64,000 nucleotides of DNA from Ralstonia pickettii (GCF_000607165.1 NZ_JFZG01000006.1:124001-188000), one strand, 5' to 3'; counted from the first letter of the stretch, positions 1 to 10,498 are shown. The notes: generated from the letters alone by a model not told the origin. Translations and numbers: made by a program.

Positions 1-211
1 TGCTGCATCCGGCATCAAGGATTTCGGCAAGCTGCTCAAATACATGGAAGACGTGGCACCACTGCGCCGTAACGTCACCATCGAGGAGGTTGGCAACGTG
101 GCGGCGTTCCTGCTGTCGGATCTGGCCAGCGGTATGACTGGCGAGATCACGTACGTGGACTGTGGCTTCAACGTGACCGCCGGTGTGCCGGACGTCGTCG
201 GCCAAGGCTGA
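1..211 (+). CDS. fabI: Enoyl-[acyl-carrier-protein] reductase (NADH), C-terminal part
   Basis: Only the last 69 codons are in the window; the reading frame begins at base 2 and stops with TGA at 209-211. The translation runs [12 protein letters not shown], then [20 protein letters not shown], then [14 protein letters not shown], which is the classic C-terminal segment of FabI: the substrate-loop end, the helix that follows, and the conserved G-E-x-x-Y-V-D-x-G-F motif of short-chain dehydrogenase-type enoyl reductases. FabI reduces the trans-2-enoyl-ACP double bond with NADH in the last step of each fatty-acid elongation cycle, in the cytoplasm. A strong terminator follows 66 bases downstream, so this is the end of its transcript. 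The N-terminal two thirds lies outside the window. Confidence 0.93.
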   Translation, partial: AASGIKDFGKLLKYMEDVAPLRRNVTIEEVGNVAAFLLSDLASGMTGEITYVDCGFNVTAGVPDVVGQG

Positions 212-277
212 TGCGTTAATGCACTAACGCATGCGCGCGCCATCTTAGGAAGGCGCACGCGTGCGGAGCAGACAAAG

Positions 278-313
278 AAAAAGCCCGCATGGCGCAAACC
301 ATGCGGGCTTTTT
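278..313. terminator. Bidirectional rho-independent terminator between fabI and tRNA-Ser
   Basis: A perfect 14-bp stem (AAAAGCCCGCATGG paired with CCATGCGGGCTTTT) closes a 6-base loop. The A-run on the left and T-run on the right give a U-tract in either direction, so it can end fabI transcription from the left and tRNA-Ser transcription from the right. Confidence 0.93.
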
Positions 314-395
314 GACGTGCAGTGCAATGCGAGCCGTCACGTCAGCTCAACTCGCATCCGCCTGTTGTGTGCACTTCCCGCGAGAAGCGCCAAAC

Positions 396-489
396 TGGCG
401 GAGACGGAGGGATTCGAACCCTCGATCCAGGTTTTGGCCCGGATGCTCCCTTAGCAGGGGAGTGCCTTCGACCTCTCGGCCACGTCTCC
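396..489 (-). tRNA. tRNA-Ser (anticodon GCU)
   Basis: The reverse strand reads GGAGACG at the 5' end and CGTCTCC-G-CCA at the 3' end, so the seven-base acceptor stem pairs perfectly and the CCA end is encoded. The anticodon arm is CTCCC-CT-GCT-AA-GGGAG. A long variable arm follows, as expected for a class II serine tRNA, and the T arm contains GGTTCGAATCC. It decodes AGC and AGU serine codons. Length with CCA is 94 bases. Confidence 0.97.
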
Positions 490-531
490 CAAACTTGCGT
501 CGCACGAAGGAGCCCGTGCAACGAAGCGCGT

Positions 532-560
532 ATTCTAGCCACTTCACCCCACCCGGTCAA
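532..560 (-). promoter_or_regulatory. Sigma-70 promoter of tRNA-Ser
   Basis: On the minus strand TTGACC (-35; 555-560) and TAGAAT (-10; 532-537) are separated by exactly 17 bases. The tRNA 5' end lies about 43 bases further on, leaving a short 5' leader for RNase P. It is one of the cleanest promoter matches in the window. Confidence 0.8.
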
Positions 561-639
561 CGACAACTGCATGACACGCGGTGAGAATCTGTGGCCCACT
601 GGGGTCGCCACCCCGGCCATCCGGTGCCAGCTCAGCCGA

Positions 640-1890
640 TTACGCCTGATCCAGCTCGAACGCCTTGTGGAGCGCGCGCACGGCCAGCTCCATGTACTTC
701 TCATCGATCAGCACCGAGATCTTGATTTCCGAGGTGGAGATCATCTGGATGTTGATGCCCTCTTCCGACAGCGTGCGGAACATCTTGCTGGCGATACCCA
801 CGTGCGAGCGCATGCCCACACCCACCACCGAAACCTTCGATACCTTCGGGTCGCCCGACACGCTGGCCGCACCAATATGCGCCTTCACGCTGTCGTTCAG
901 GATCGCCAGGGCGCGCTGGTATTCGCCACGCGGCACGGTAAAGGTAAAGTCCGTCTTACCTTCCACCGACTGGTTCTGGATGATCATGTCGACGTCGATA
1001 TTGGCATCGGCGACCGGGCCCAGGATCTGATAAGCGATGCCAGGCTTGTCCGGCACACCGATCACGGTGATCTTGGCTTCGTCGCGGGCAAAGGCGATGC
1101 CGGAAATGGCGGCGGCTTCCATGTTCGAATCTTCCTCAAAAGTAATCAGCGTGCCCGAGTTCATCTCGACGTCGAGCGGCATCAGCGGGTCGGTCAGCGA
1201 CGACAGCACGCGGGTCTTCACGCGGTACTTGCCGGCAAACTCCACCGAGCGAATCTGCAGCACCTTGGACCCAAGGCTGGCCATTTCCAGCATCTCTTCG
1301 AAGGTGATCTTGTCCAGGCGACGGGCGTCGTCCACCACGCGCGGGTCGGTCGTGTACACGCCGTCGACGTCGGTGTAGATCAGGCATTCGTCGGCTTCGA
1401 GCGCCGCGGCAACCGCCACGGCCGAGGTATCCGAACCACCACGGCCCAGCGTGGTGATGTGGCCTTCGCCGTCGATACCCTGGAAGCCGGTAATGACGAC
1501 CACGCGACCGGCGTCCAAATCAGCGCGCACGCGCTCATCGTCGATCGACTGGATGCGTGCCTTGGTGTAGGCCGAATCGGTCTTCACCGGCACTTGCCAG
1601 CCCGTGTAGCTGCGGGCATCGATGCCTTCGGCGTGCAGCGCGATGGCCAACAGACCCACGCTCACCTGCTCGCCGGTCGAGGCAATCATGTCGAGTTCAC
1701 GCGGGTCGGGTTGGGCCGAAATCTCTTTGGCCATGCCCAGCAGGCGATTGGTTTCGCCAGACATGGCCGACGGAACGACCACGATCTGGTGACCTGCACG
1801 GTGCCACTTGGCAACGCGCTTGGCGACATTCTTGATGCGTTCAACCGAACCCATCGAGGTGCCACCGTATTTGTGAACGATGAGAGCCAT
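640..1890 (-). CDS. lysC: Aspartate kinase
   Basis: The 416-residue protein phosphorylates L-aspartate with ATP, the first step towards lysine/diaminopimelate, threonine and methionine, in the cytoplasm. It starts [14 protein letters not shown], the diagnostic nucleotide-binding motif of the amino-acid kinase fold. The kinase domain covers roughly residues 1-250 and includes [16 protein letters not shown], which contacts substrate. Two ACT regulatory domains follow at about 265-335 and 345-410, so feedback inhibition by lysine and/or threonine is expected. I chose the ATG at 1888-1890 because the family starts at MALIV; the longer upstream frame gives an unrelated, proline-rich extension. tilS ends 96 bases upstream on the same strand, an arrangement common in Burkholderiales. 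dapA, the next lysine-branch gene in this window, is far away at 33.4 kb. Confidence 0.96.
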   Translation of the reverse strand: MALIVHKYGGTSMGSVERIKNVAKRVAKWHRAGHQIVVVPSAMSGETNRLLGMAKEISAQPDPRELDMIASTGEQVSVGLLAIALHAEGIDARSYTGWQVPVKTDSAYTKARIQSIDDERVRADLDAGRVVVITGFQGIDGEGHITTLGRGGSDTSAVAVAAALEADECLIYTDVDGVYTTDPRVVDDARRLDKITFEEMLEMASLGSKVLQIRSVEFAGKYRVKTRVLSSLTDPLMPLDVEMNSGTLITFEEDSNMEAAAISGIAFARDEAKITVIGVPDKPGIAYQILGPVADANIDVDMIIQNQSVEGKTDFTFTVPRGEYQRALAILNDSVKAHIGAASVSGDPKVSKVSVVGVGMRSHVGIASKMFRTLSEEGINIQMISTSEIKISVLIDEKYMELAVRALHKAFELDQA

Positions 1891-1986
1891 CTTGGAAAGA
1901 TCTGGAGGAGGCGGAGCGGTGCAAAAGCCTTTGAAAATACAGCAATTTGCATCGATCGGCAAGCAATCCGCCAGTGACGATGTGTG

Positions 1987-3405
1987 TCAGGAGGCACTCC
2001 CCCCCGTCGCTGACCACGTGATTTCCCAGCCAGCGCCGCCATGCGTGGCCGCCCGGTTCATCCCCAACCCCGCCGCAAATACGAGCACTTCGCCCGCATA
2101 CAGGAGCGGCAAACGCTGGCGTCCCCAGGCAGGAATGCCGGCCTCCTGATACGCCTGTTTGAGCGCGCGGGACGGCCCCCCAGGGCGCAGTACGATACGT
2201 TCTCCACCGCGGCGGGACTCCAGCGACAGCGGCGCCTGCAAGGTTTGCACCGCAATGCCATCGCTTGCCACGGGGGCAAACAGCAGCGCCCCACCCCATG
2301 CGGCCACATTCACGCGTTGCTCAGTTCGATGCACCGGCTCGAACTGCGTCGCCCCAATGGGTACCGCGACCGGCTCCGATGCATCGTTGGCGCCAGCGTC
2401 GAGCCATGCAACGCCGCGGTAGCGCCTGACTTCCCCCGTCGGCAATTGAATGCGCAGCGCACCGTCGTCTCGCGCATCAATCAGTTGCGTACGCAGATCC
2501 TCGAGGCGCCGACTCGACAGCGCACGCATGCCCGCTTCCGCCAACCACGCTCGCAGCACCGCACGCTGGCGCGGCTCGGACAGCGCAATCAACGCCACCA
2601 CATCCAGGCCATCCGCGGAAGCGATCTGCATCAAATCGGCCTGTGCAATCTCGTCGATCAGCGCGGCCGCATCCGCCAGATGCGTCGCGCTGCGCGACAG
2701 CGCTTCGCGATACGCCGGGAAATGATCCGCCATGCCCACAAGCAGCGGACGCAACGCATTCCGTGCGTAGCGCGCGTCGGTGTTGGACGGGTCCTCGACC
2801 CAGCTGAGCGCGTGCGTATGTGCGTACAGCTCGATCTCGCTGCGCGGCGCATCGATCCACGGACGCAGCAATGTGACAGTGCCCGCCCGAGCCATCGGCA
2901 TGGCTGCGAGGCCGTCGAGGCCAGCGCCGCGCATCAATTGCAGCAGCACCGTTTCGGCTTGGTCATCCTGATGATGCGCCGTCAGCAGAATGGAGGCGCC
3001 TGTTTCCGCGCAAAGCGCTTCGAGCGCGGCGTATCGGGCTTCGCGCGCCGCTTGCTCAACGCCCTGCCCCGCATCGACCGCCACATGGACGCGACGTGCA
3101 TGAAACGCGACGCCAGCTGCTTCTGCCATGCGTTGGCAGGCGCATTCCCAGACATCGGCATCGGCCTGCAAACCGTGATGGATATGCAGGGCAACGAGCT
3201 GCACGCGTGCGCCCGAATCACGCCACGCAGCACTTGCGTGCAGCAGCGCGGCGGAATCGCGCCCGCCCGACAGGGCAATCGCCACGATTGGCGCTTCGGC
3301 CCCGCCAGAAGCAACAAAGGCCGCACACGCGGCAACGCGTTGTGCGACCTTGTTGACGAGCTCAGCCGACGAATCAGCGAACTTCGGTTTCCTTGAACTT
3401 GCCAT
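1987..3405 (-). CDS. tilS: tRNA(Ile)-lysidine synthase
   Basis: The 472-residue protein converts C34 of the tRNA-Ile with a CAU anticodon to lysidine, using ATP and lysine, so that the tRNA reads AUA and is charged with isoleucine. The PP-loop motif SGGRDS lies near residue 47 in the N-terminal N-type ATP pyrophosphatase domain, and [12 protein letters not shown] near residue 140 matches the conserved second motif of the family. The C-terminal TilS_C domain (about 380-460) carries SRRGGERI and the helix that follows. The start codon lies inside the end of accA (32-base overlap), which suggests translational coupling; no strong ribosome binding site is visible, so a slightly internal start is possible. 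Confidence 0.95.
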   Translation of the reverse strand: MASSRKPKFADSSAELVNKVAQRVAACAAFVASGGAEAPIVAIALSGGRDSAALLHASAAWRDSGARVQLVALHIHHGLQADADVWECACQRMAEAAGVAFHARRVHVAVDAGQGVEQAAREARYAALEALCAETGASILLTAHHQDDQAETVLLQLMRGAGLDGLAAMPMARAGTVTLLRPWIDAPRSEIELYAHTHALSWVEDPSNTDARYARNALRPLLVGMADHFPAYREALSRSATHLADAAALIDEIAQADLMQIASADGLDVVALIALSEPRQRAVLRAWLAEAGMRALSSRRLEDLRTQLIDARDDGALRIQLPTGEVRRYRGVAWLDAGANDASEPVAVPIGATQFEPVHRTEQRVNVAAWGGALLFAPVASDGIAVQTLQAPLSLESRRGGERIVLRPGGPSRALKQAYQEAGIPAWGRQRLPLLYAGEVLVFAAGLGMNRAATHGGAGWEITWSATGGSAS

Positions 3406-4342
3406 AAGCCATCAGGCGCTCGTGACGGCGCGTCTGGAGTTCCGATGTCTTCATGCCCTGGAACTGGCGCAGCGATTCGGCCAGCGCGCGCTTGAGCATC
3501 GTCGCCATGCCCTTCGGATCACGGTGTGCGCCGCCCAGCGGCTCGTTGACGATCTTGTCGATCAGGCCCAGAGCCTTCAGACGATGCGCGGTCAGACCCA
3601 GTGCCTCAGCGGCTTCCGGTGCCTTCTCTGCGGTCTTCCACAGGATCGATGCGCAGCCTTCCGGCGAGATCACAGCGTACGTCGCGAACTGCAGCATGAT
3701 CACGGAATCGCCCATGGCGATGGCCAGTGCGCCGCCCGAACCGCCTTCACCGATGATGGTGGCGATCAGGGGCACCTTCAGGCCGGCCATCACAAACAGG
3801 TTGTGACCGATGGCTTCGGATTGACCGCGCTCTTCCGCATCAATGCCTGGGAATGCGCCCGGCGTATCGACGAACGTGAAGATCGGCAGGCCGAACTTGT
3901 CCGCCAGCTCCATCAGGCGCTTGGCCTTACGGTAACCCTCGGGCTTGGACATGCCGAAGTTGCGCAGCGCGCGCTCCTTCGTGTCGCGGCCCTTCTGGTG
4001 ACCGATCACCATGCAAGGTTGACCATTGAAGCGCGCCAGACCGCCCACGATCGACAAATCATCGGCGAAAGTGCGATCACCGTGCAGTTCGTGGAAGTCG
4101 GTGAAGATCTCGCGGACGTAATCGAGCGTGTATGGACGCTGCGGGTGTCGGGCGATCTGCGCGACCTGCCATGGCGTCAGGTTGGCGTACAGATCTTTGG
4201 TGAGCTGCTGGCTTTTCGAAGCCAGGCGGGAAATTTCTTCAGAAATGTCGACAGCGGAATCGTCTTGCACGAAGCGAAGTTCTTCGATCTTCGCCTCAAG
4301 TTCTGCGATCGGCTGCTCGAACTCCAGGAAGGTTGTTTTCAT
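3374..4342 (-). CDS. accA: Acetyl-CoA carboxylase carboxyltransferase subunit alpha
   Basis: The 322-residue AccA pairs with AccD (not in the window) to move the carboxyl group from biotinylated AccB to acetyl-CoA, the committed step of fatty-acid synthesis. The start [12 protein letters not shown] and internal blocks such as [27 protein letters not shown] and [12 protein letters not shown] are near-invariant in this family. The last of these is the oxyanion-hole/acyl-CoA binding glycine-rich turn of the crotonase-like fold. It is the middle gene of the accA-tilS-lysC series and its stop overlaps the tilS start. Length matches the family. Confidence 0.98.
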   Translation of the reverse strand: MKTTFLEFEQPIAELEAKIEELRFVQDDSAVDISEEISRLASKSQQLTKDLYANLTPWQVAQIARHPQRPYTLDYVREIFTDFHELHGDRTFADDLSIVGGLARFNGQPCMVIGHQKGRDTKERALRNFGMSKPEGYRKAKRLMELADKFGLPIFTFVDTPGAFPGIDAEERGQSEAIGHNLFVMAGLKVPLIATIIGEGGSGGALAIAMGDSVIMLQFATYAVISPEGCASILWKTAEKAPEAAEALGLTAHRLKALGLIDKIVNEPLGGAHRDPKGMATMLKRALAESLRQFQGMKTSELQTRRHERLMAYGKFKETEVR

Positions 4343-4428
4343 GGATCTTCTGAAAGGCTCTTGAAGGCGCGCATTCTACCGGATTTTGACCGCCCGGCGA
4401 CGCGCTCCGTTTCATCGAAATGAACAGC

Positions 4429-5301
4429 TCAATAGGTGGTTGCCGTATCGAGGCTGCGCCACATATACCAAGTCGCCACGGTGCGCCAAGGTTCCCAGTT
4501 GGCGGCAACTTCCCGCGCTTCGCTGCGAGTGACGGGTTCGCCACTGAAATAATTCTGTGAAATCGCGTTGATGAGTCCGATGTCGTCCAGCGGCAGCACA
4601 TTCGGACGCATCAGGTTGAACATCAGGAACATCTCGGCCGTCCATCGACCGATGCCCCGGATTTGCGTCAACTCAGCAATCACATCCTCATCTTCCATCT
4701 CGGCCCATTTGGCGACGTGCACGGTGCCGTTACGAAAGTGATCGGCCAAGTCAAGGATGTATTCCGCCTTGCGCTTGGACAGGCCGCAACCCGCCAGCTT
4801 CTCCTGGCCGGCGCGCAAAAACTGCGCAGGCACGAGCTTCGGGCACACAGCCACGACCCGTTCCCACACCGACTGCGCTGCCTTGACCGAAATCTGCTGC
4901 CCGACAATCGACCGCGCCAGCGTGACGAATGGGTCGCCGCGGGAAGCCAAGTGCGCCGGACCATACGTCGGGATGATCTTGCGCAGGATACGGTCACGCT
5001 TCATCAGGTCTGCGCAAGCTTCTTGCCAGTATTCGGGCGGGCCCGAAAGCACCACTTCCGCCGGCACAGGCAGCGCCTCGTTGGTGGCGAGCGTTTCAGG
5101 CAGCGGTACCTTGCTCGCAGGCGCGCGTTTGGTCGGCGCCTTGGCAGCCTTGATCGGCGCACTCCTGCCGGCGACCGTCTTGCTCGCCACACCGTCGACT
5201 TTCCTGGCGACCGCTTTTTTGGCAGCCGGCACCTTCACCGCCGGCGCTTTCTTGGCGGCTGTGCTGCGCACTACGTTGGCTTTCTTGGCCACCGCGTTCA
5301 T
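4429..5301 (-). CDS. DNA-3-methyladenine glycosylase of the HhH-GPD (AlkA) type with a basic N-terminal tail
   Basis: The 290-residue protein belongs to the helix-hairpin-helix-GPD base-excision glycosylases that remove alkylated purines. The catalytic domain covers about residues 85-285. It includes [12 protein letters not shown] at the start of the fold, the hairpin [14 protein letters not shown], and VLPLDDIGL with the catalytic aspartate. Residues 1-75 are unlike a usual AlkA: a Lys/Ala/Pro-rich low-complexity tail ([14 protein letters not shown] and similar) resembling bacterial histone H1-like proteins. I chose the ATG at 5299-5301 because it overlaps the cysS stop as ATGA and has GGAG six bases upstream; an ATG four codons earlier is the alternative. 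Coupled to cysS. Confidence 0.9.
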   Translation of the reverse strand: MNAVAKKANVVRSTAAKKAPAVKVPAAKKAVARKVDGVASKTVAGRSAPIKAAKAPTKRAPASKVPLPETLATNEALPVPAEVVLSGPPEYWQEACADLMKRDRILRKIIPTYGPAHLASRGDPFVTLARSIVGQQISVKAAQSVWERVVAVCPKLVPAQFLRAGQEKLAGCGLSKRKAEYILDLADHFRNGTVHVAKWAEMEDEDVIAELTQIRGIGRWTAEMFLMFNLMRPNVLPLDDIGLINAISQNYFSGEPVTRSEAREVAANWEPWRTVATWYMWRSLDTATTY

Positions 5302-6689
5302 GCGCGTCTCCATTCGGTCAGGCCGCCCGGTTTGTCTTCCAGAACGATGCCGGCGGCAAGCAACTCGGCACGGATCGCATCAGCGCGGGCGAAATCGCGG
5401 GCGGCCTTGGCCGCGCGGCGCTCTTCAATACGTGCTTCCACTTCTGCAGCGTCCAAGCCATCGGCCGACACGCCGCCCTGCAGGAACGCGTGCGGATCGC
5501 GGCCCAGCAGGCCCAGCACACCGGCCAGCGCAGCCAGTTGATTGGCCAGCTCGGGCGAGCGTGTCTTGTTCACCTCGCTCGCCAGTTCAAACAGCACCGA
5601 CACGGCGACCGGCGTGTTGAAATCGTCGTTCATCGCTTCGAGGAAGCGCTTGCCGTGCGACTCACTCCAGTCGGGTTGGGCGCCAGCCGACGCAGGCACG
5701 TCCTTGAGTGCGGTGTACAGGCGCGTAAGCGCATGGCGCGCGTCGTCAAGGTGCGCGTCGCTGTAGTTCAAGTCGCTCCGATAGTGCGAGCGCAGGATGA
5801 AGAAACGCATGACCTCCGCGTCGTACACCTTCAGCACGTCACGGATGGTGAAGAAGTTGCCGAGCGACTTCGACATCTTCTCGTCATTCACACGCACGAA
5901 GCCGTTGTGCATCCACGTGTTGACGAACGTCTTGCCGGTCGCGCCTTCGGACTGGGCGATCTCGTTTTCATGGTGCGGGAACTGCAGATCGGCGCCGCCG
6001 CCGTGCAGGTCGAAATGTTCGCCCAGCAGTTCGCAGCTCATCGCCGAGCACTCGATATGCCAGCCTGGGCGGCCCTCCCCCCACGGCGAGGCCCAGCGCG
6101 ACTCAGCGGGCTCGTCAGCCTTGGCGGATTTCCACAGCACGAAGTCGAGCGGATCCTGCTTGGCATCGTTGGCTGCCACACGCTCGCCGGCACGCAGGTC
6201 TTCGAGCGACTTGCCCGAGAGCTTGCCGTAACCGGGGAACTTGCGCACCGCGTAGTTCACGTCGCCGTCGGTAGCCTGATAGGCGAGGCCATTCGTCTGC
6301 AGCCTGCCGATCATGCTCAGCATCTGCGGCACGTATTCAGTGGCGCGGGGCTCGTGGTCGGGGCGTTGCACGCCCAGCGCATCGGCGTCTTCGTGCATGG
6401 CGGCGATGAAGCGGCCGGTGAGCGCACTCATCGTCTCGCCGTTCTCGACCGCACGCTTGATGATCTTGTCGTCGATGTCGGTGATGTTGCGCACGTAGGT
6501 CACCTCGTAACCTGCCGCGCGCAGCCAACGCTGCACCATGTCGAACACCACCATGACCCGCGCATGCCCGACGTGACAGTAGTCGTACACCGTCATCCCG
6601 CATACGTACATGCGCACGCGGCCGGGCTCGATGGGGACGAACGTCTGTTTCTCACGCGCGAGCGTGTTGTAGATCTTGAGTGATTCCAT
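5298..6689 (-). CDS. cysS: Cysteinyl-tRNA synthetase
   Basis: The 463-residue class I aminoacyl-tRNA synthetase charges tRNA-Cys with cysteine in the cytoplasm. The HIGH-type motif is HVGH at residues 39-42 and the KMSKS loop is at 271-275. Zinc ligands are visible as Cys30, Cys214 (in WHIECSAM) and His239 (in PHHENE). The anticodon-binding DALR-like region occupies roughly 340-460. Length is normal. Its stop codon overlaps the start of the AlkA-type glycosylase gene by four bases. The divergent TPR gene begins 254 bases away. Confidence 0.97.
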   Translation of the reverse strand: MESLKIYNTLAREKQTFVPIEPGRVRMYVCGMTVYDYCHVGHARVMVVFDMVQRWLRAAGYEVTYVRNITDIDDKIIKRAVENGETMSALTGRFIAAMHEDADALGVQRPDHEPRATEYVPQMLSMIGRLQTNGLAYQATDGDVNYAVRKFPGYGKLSGKSLEDLRAGERVAANDAKQDPLDFVLWKSAKADEPAESRWASPWGEGRPGWHIECSAMSCELLGEHFDLHGGGADLQFPHHENEIAQSEGATGKTFVNTWMHNGFVRVNDEKMSKSLGNFFTIRDVLKVYDAEVMRFFILRSHYRSDLNYSDAHLDDARHALTRLYTALKDVPASAGAQPDWSESHGKRFLEAMNDDFNTPVAVSVLFELASEVNKTRSPELANQLAALAGVLGLLGRDPHAFLQGGVSADGLDAAEVEARIEERRAAKAARDFARADAIRAELLAAGIVLEDKPGGLTEWRRA

Positions 6690-6943
6690 GAAGCGGTGTC
6701 GGGAGACTCAGCGCGCCGCGCATGCGAGGTACAACGTTGCGGGGCGGACCAAATTGGAGGCAATCGGCGCCGGCGCGGCGCCTGCAAAACTAGCGGCATA
6801 TCTTACCGGAACTGCGCTGACGAGGCGGCCTGCCTGTGCGTCTGGCATGCTCCCCGTCAAGAACCTCCCCCGGCGCGCAAGGCCGCTGCTGCGCACAAAG
6901 ACGGTTTGTTAGAATGCGGCGGAGTATAACGGAACCGATTCTC

Positions 6944-7594
6944 ATGAACAGACCGCTGCGTCAGACCGCTGCAACCCTGGCTTGCCTGCTTGCCATGTCG
7001 GCGGCACCGGCCTTCGCCCAGACCGCCGGCTTCGCCTTGCCGGCCGATTTGATGCCCAGCACGCAGCAAGCGCCGCAGGTCGCGCGCCAGAAGCGCATCG
7101 ACGACGCGTTGGCCAAGAAGCAATACACCGAGGCACTGGCCGAGCTGGACAAGGACGTCGCCTCCCAGCCGCGCAACGCGCAGGCACGCTTCCAGCGCGG
7201 CGTGGCACTTGCCGGCCTGGGCCGCGCCGACGATGCCATCGTGGCTTTCAGCCAGATGACGCAGGATTTTCCGGAGCTGCCCGAGCCGTACATCAACTTG
7301 GCTGCGTTGTATGCCGAGCGCGGCGAACTGCTCCGCGCCCGCGACAGCCTGATCATGGCGAACCGCGTGGCGCCGGAAAATGCGCTGGCGCAATCCAACC
7401 TTGGTGACGTCTACGTCCGCCTGGCCGCGCAGTCGTATCAGAACGCGATCAAGCTGAACCCCAAGAATGCCGCCGCGCGCGCACGTCTGGATGCCCTGCC
7501 CGATCTGCCGGGCGTGCACCCTGCGTCCAAACCCGCCACGACCACGCTGCCTGCAGCCAGCGGCGTGAGTGCCAAGCCGGCGAAGCGTCAATAA
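6944..7594 (+). CDS. Exported TPR-repeat protein
   Basis: The 216-residue protein has a clear Sec signal peptide (TLACLLAMSAAPAFAQ, cleavage probably after AFA near residue 25). Tetratricopeptide repeats follow at about residues 50-170, with the typical A-x-x-x-Q-x-x-x-A-x-x-x-L-x spacing in LDKDVASQPRNAQARFQRG, INLAALYAERGELLRARDSL and NLGDVYVRLAAQSYQNAI. A Pro/Ala/Thr-rich tail ends the protein. TPR proteins act as protein-protein scaffolds; this one should sit in the periplasm. I took the ATG at 6944 rather than an upstream in-frame start because only this start places the signal peptide at the N terminus. It precedes ppiA by 55 bases and may share its transcript. The specific role is unknown. 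Confidence 0.85.
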   Translation: MNRPLRQTAATLACLLAMSAAPAFAQTAGFALPADLMPSTQQAPQVARQKRIDDALAKKQYTEALAELDKDVASQPRNAQARFQRGVALAGLGRADDAIVAFSQMTQDFPELPEPYINLAALYAERGELLRARDSLIMANRVAPENALAQSNLGDVYVRLAAQSYQNAIKLNPKNAAARARLDALPDLPGVHPASKPATTTLPAASGVSAKPAKRQ

Positions 7595-7649
7595 GAAGAA
7601 GACGCGGCCGATCCTGCTTTTCCCACCCCCCAGTTCTCTCTTTCTGACC

Positions 7650-8231
7650 ATGCTCCGTATTCGTTCCCTCTTTGCCGGGCTCGTGTGTGCACTGGCCGTA
7701 ACCGCCACCGCAGCCACAGCAGCCACCGCGTCCGCGCCACGCGTCCAGTTCAAGACGTCGATGGGTAACTTCACCGTTGAGGTGTATCCGGACAAGGCAC
7801 CCAAGACGGTCGCCAACTTCCTGCAATACGTGAAGGACGGCTTTTACAAGGGCACGATCTTCCACCGCGTGATGGATGGCTTCATGATCCAGGGCGGCGG
7901 CTTCACGGCCGACATGAAACAGAAGGACACTCGCCCGCCGGTCGAAATCGAATCGAAGAACGGTCTGAAGAACGACAAGTACACGATCGCCATGGCGCGC
8001 ACCATGGACCCGAACTCCGCCACCGCGCAGTTCTACGTGAACGTGGTGGATAACAACATGCTCAACTACCCTGGTCAGGACGGTTACGGCTATACCGTCT
8101 TCGGCAAGGTGGTCGATGGCACCGACACCATCGACAAGATCAAGGCCGTGGAAACCACCACCAAGTTCCCGCACCAGAATGTGCCTGTGAAGCCGATCGT
8201 GATTGAATCGGCCACCGTCGTCTCCAAGTAA
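7650..8231 (+). CDS. ppiA: Periplasmic cyclophilin-type peptidyl-prolyl isomerase
   Basis: The 193-residue protein catalyses cis-trans isomerisation of X-Pro bonds in the periplasm. It has a signal peptide ([21 protein letters not shown], split here as about residues 3-24), then a compact bacterial cyclophilin domain with [15 protein letters not shown] (catalytic Arg and the Q-G-G-G loop), [10 protein letters not shown] and [11 protein letters not shown]. The ATG at 7650 was chosen because it gives the signal peptide directly; an upstream frame would add 27 proline-rich residues. It is followed 29 bases later by a paralogue without a signal peptide. Confidence 0.94.
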   Translation: MLRIRSLFAGLVCALAVTATAATAATASAPRVQFKTSMGNFTVEVYPDKAPKTVANFLQYVKDGFYKGTIFHRVMDGFMIQGGGFTADMKQKDTRPPVEIESKNGLKNDKYTIAMARTMDPNSATAQFYVNVVDNNMLNYPGQDGYGYTVFGKVVDGTDTIDKIKAVETTTKFPHQNVPVKPIVIESATVVSK

Positions 8232-8260
8232 CGCTTTTTGCCCCACCCAAGGAATTCACT

Positions 8261-8767
8261 ATGACCCAAGTCAAGCTGCACACCAACCACGGCGACATCA
8301 CCCTGGCGCTGGACGCTGAGAAAGCACCCAAGTCGGTTGCCAACTTCGTCGCCTATGTGAAGGATGGCCACTACAACGGCACGGTGTTCCACCGCGTCAT
8401 CAAGGGCTTCATGATCCAGGGCGGCGGCTTTGAGCCGGGCGAAAAGATGAACCAGAAGCCCACCAAGGCGCCGATCGACAACGAAGCCAACAACGGCCTG
8501 AAGAATGAGCGCGGTGCCATTGCCATGGCACGCACCAACGATCCGCACTCGGCCACCGCTCAGTTTTTCATCAACACGGTCGACAACGACTTCCTGAACC
8601 ACACCTCCCCGACGCCGCAAGGCTGGGGCTACGCCGTGTTCGGCAAGGTGACCGAAGGCATGGACGTGGTCGACAAGATCCGCTCGGTGCGCACGGGCAA
8701 CCGCGGCTTCCACCAGGACGTGCCGATGGAAGACGTCATCATCGAAAGCGCCGAAGTGATCGAATGA
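8261..8767 (+). CDS. ppiB: Cytoplasmic cyclophilin-type peptidyl-prolyl isomerase
   Basis: The 168-residue cyclophilin begins directly with the beta-barrel ([18 protein letters not shown]) and has no signal peptide, so it acts in the cytoplasm. Conserved active-site blocks are [28 protein letters not shown] and [16 protein letters not shown]. It is clearly a paralogue of the gene immediately upstream, so the pair covers both compartments. Its TGA stop overlaps the ATG of lpxH (ATGA), indicating translational coupling, as seen in many proteobacteria where ppiB and lpxH are neighbours. The ribosome binding site is AAGGA, about nine bases before the start. Confidence 0.96.
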   Translation: MTQVKLHTNHGDITLALDAEKAPKSVANFVAYVKDGHYNGTVFHRVIKGFMIQGGGFEPGEKMNQKPTKAPIDNEANNGLKNERGAIAMARTNDPHSATAQFFINTVDNDFLNHTSPTPQGWGYAVFGKVTEGMDVVDKIRSVRTGNRGFHQDVPMEDVIIESAEVIE

Positions 8768-9582
8768 TCGACGCAGCGCACGCCTCACAGGCCCCCGCGC
8801 TGAAGACACCGGTCCGGGTTTCGGGGCCGGTGTTTTTTATTTCGGATCTGCACCTGACGGCCAGCATGCCGGCCACCGCCGCCGCGTTCGAGCGCTTCCT
8901 GCGCACACGCGCCCGCGAGGCACGCACGCTCGTCATCCTGGGTGACTTCTTCGAATACTGGGTCGGCGATGAAGAATTGGCCGATCCGTTCCACCAGCAC
9001 ATCGCCGGCCTGCTCGCAGAGCTTTCAGCGGCCGGCACGCGCGTGCTGTTCATGCATGGCAATCGCGACTTCCTGCTCGGCAAGCGCTTCTTGAACGCCG
9101 CGCACGCTACGCTGCTACCTGATCCCACCGTGCTGGAAGCGGATGATGGCCAGCGCATCGTGCTTGCCCACGGCGACGCCCTCTGCACGCGCGACACGGC
9201 CTACATGCGCTTTCGCCACTGGACGCGCAAGCGCTGGGTGCAGCGGATATTTCTGTCGATGCCGCTGCGCTGGCGGCTGAAGATCGCGCAGAAGATGCGC
9301 GCAGAGAGCGAAGCCGGCCGCGCCATATCCGCCAATGTCGCCGGCGAGCCCCGCGCCGCCGCGATGATGGGCGACGTCGCACCCGAAACGGTGGACGCGC
9401 TGCTCAAGGCATCAAACACATCCACGCTGATCCACGGCCACACGCACCGACCGCAATTGCATCACGAGCCGAGCGGCAGCCGCTGGGTACTTTCCGACTG
9501 GGATTTCGATCAAGCGCAACCGCGCGGCAGTTTCCTCAAACTGCAAGACGGCGCGCTGACGGTCGAGCAAGTGACGACATAA
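8764..9582 (+). CDS. lpxH: UDP-2,3-diacylglucosamine diphosphatase
   Basis: The 272-residue calcineurin-fold phosphoesterase hydrolyses UDP-2,3-diacylglucosamine to lipid X and UMP, the fourth step of lipid A synthesis, at the inner face of the inner membrane. All five metal-site motifs are intact: FISDLHL (D-x-H), LGDFFEYW (GD), HGNRDF (GNxD), LAHGDALC (H) and IHGHTHRPQ (GHxH). About 17 N-terminal residues precede the first motif; they look like a non-conserved leader. It overlaps ppiB by four bases. Confidence 0.95.
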   Translation: MIDAAHASQAPALKTPVRVSGPVFFISDLHLTASMPATAAAFERFLRTRAREARTLVILGDFFEYWVGDEELADPFHQHIAGLLAELSAAGTRVLFMHGNRDFLLGKRFLNAAHATLLPDPTVLEADDGQRIVLAHGDALCTRDTAYMRFRHWTRKRWVQRIFLSMPLRWRLKIAQKMRAESEAGRAISANVAGEPRAAAMMGDVAPETVDALLKASNTSTLIHGHTHRPQLHHEPSGSRWVLSDWDFDQAQPRGSFLKLQDGALTVEQVTT

Positions 9583-9604
9583 GCTGTCGCCACCGGCCCT
9601 TTGC

Positions 9605-10351
9605 TTACTTGAGCATCCGCTTCAGTTCGCTGGCATCGAACGGATCGTTCGGCGAGTTTTCCAGGTGTGCGCCCAGCCGATCGAGTGCAGAAAGAATCGA
9701 CTCGATGCGCTCCTGCTGAAGCTCGCTGTGGTCGATCAGCCGTTTGAGCGCCAGCGATACCGGATCGTCCGCATCCGGCGTGATGCCGTAAGCAGAAAAC
9801 TCCTGCTTGAGCGCAGACCGGGCCTCGGTAGCGACATCGCGTTCGATGATGCGCGCTGGAATGCCAACCGCCGTTGCGCCCGGCGGCACCGGCTTGAGCA
9901 CGACCGCGTTGGACCCAACACGCGCCCCATCCCCGATGACAAAGCCGCCGAGCACCTTGGCACCCGCGCTTACCACCACGCCCTTGCCGAGCGTCGGATG
10001 CCGCTTGGCGCCCTTGTAGAGCGACGTGCCGCCCAGCGTGACGCCCTGGTAGATCGTGCAGTCGTCACCAATTTCGGCCGTCTCGCCAATGACGACGCCC
10101 ATGCCGTGGTCGATGAACACGCGCCGGCCAATTGTCGCGCCGGGGTGGATCTCGATGCCGGTGAGGAAGCGGCCGAGGTGAGAGAACCACCGCCCCAGCA
10201 GTCGGAAGCCGCCGTGCCAACACGCATGCGCGATCCGATGGACGATGATGGCGTGCAGACCTGGGTAGCAGGTCAGCACTTCCCAGCGGCTGCGTGCGGC
10301 CGGATCTCGCTCCATGATGGCGCCGATATCTTCGCGAATGCGTGTGAACAT
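9605..10351 (-). CDS. cysE: Serine O-acetyltransferase
   Basis: The 248-residue enzyme acetylates L-serine with acetyl-CoA to O-acetylserine, the carbon precursor of cysteine. The N-terminal helical region (about 1-60) is followed by a left-handed beta-helix of hexapeptide repeats (about 65-175). This includes [21 protein letters not shown] with the catalytic His/Asp pair and the CoA-binding segment [13 protein letters not shown]-terminal tail of about 70 residues is helical and longer than in the short plant-type enzymes. It converges with lpxH. An inverted repeat lies about 52 bases upstream of the start (see separate entry). Confidence 0.95.
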   Translation of the reverse strand: MFTRIREDIGAIMERDPAARSRWEVLTCYPGLHAIIVHRIAHACWHGGFRLLGRWFSHLGRFLTGIEIHPGATIGRRVFIDHGMGVVIGETAEIGDDCTIYQGVTLGGTSLYKGAKRHPTLGKGVVVSAGAKVLGGFVIGDGARVGSNAVVLKPVPPGATAVGIPARIIERDVATEARSALKQEFSAYGITPDADDPVSLALKRLIDHSELQQERIESILSALDRLGAHLENSPNDPFDASELKRMLK

Positions 10352-10402
10352 CTTGAGGTGTGTGGATCGTTATATCTATGTGCGCAATGCGCTGAGGGCA
10401 GT

Positions 10403-10419
10403 GTAAGGCATTGCCTTAC
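10403..10419. repeat. Perfect inverted repeat upstream of cysE
   Basis: GTAAGGCA and TGCCTTAC flank a single central T. The palindrome lies between cysE and the trmJ terminator hairpin and about 52 bases upstream of the cysE start codon. It has no T-run and a one-base spacer, so it looks more like a protein-binding site than a terminator. The regulator is not identifiable from sequence. Confidence 0.45.
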
Positions 10420-10458
10420 CGCGCTGCGGCAAGGGTTTTAACCAGACATGCAGGGGAT

Positions 10459-10487
10459 GCCGCCCGTTTTGATCAACAACGGGCGGC
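10459..10487 (-). terminator. Hairpin just after trmJ, probable terminator
   Basis: GCCGCCCGTT pairs perfectly with AACGGGCGGC around a 9-base loop, beginning 12 bases past the trmJ stop on the minus strand. There is no following T-run, so termination would be inefficient or depend on other factors; mRNA 3'-end protection is an alternative. Confidence 0.55.
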
Positions 10488-10498
10488 GTTCAAGGTGA

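Noticed and set aside
322-1977. 551-codon open frame on the plus strand
   Set aside because: It runs antisense to tRNA-Ser and lysC and has no recognisable domain.
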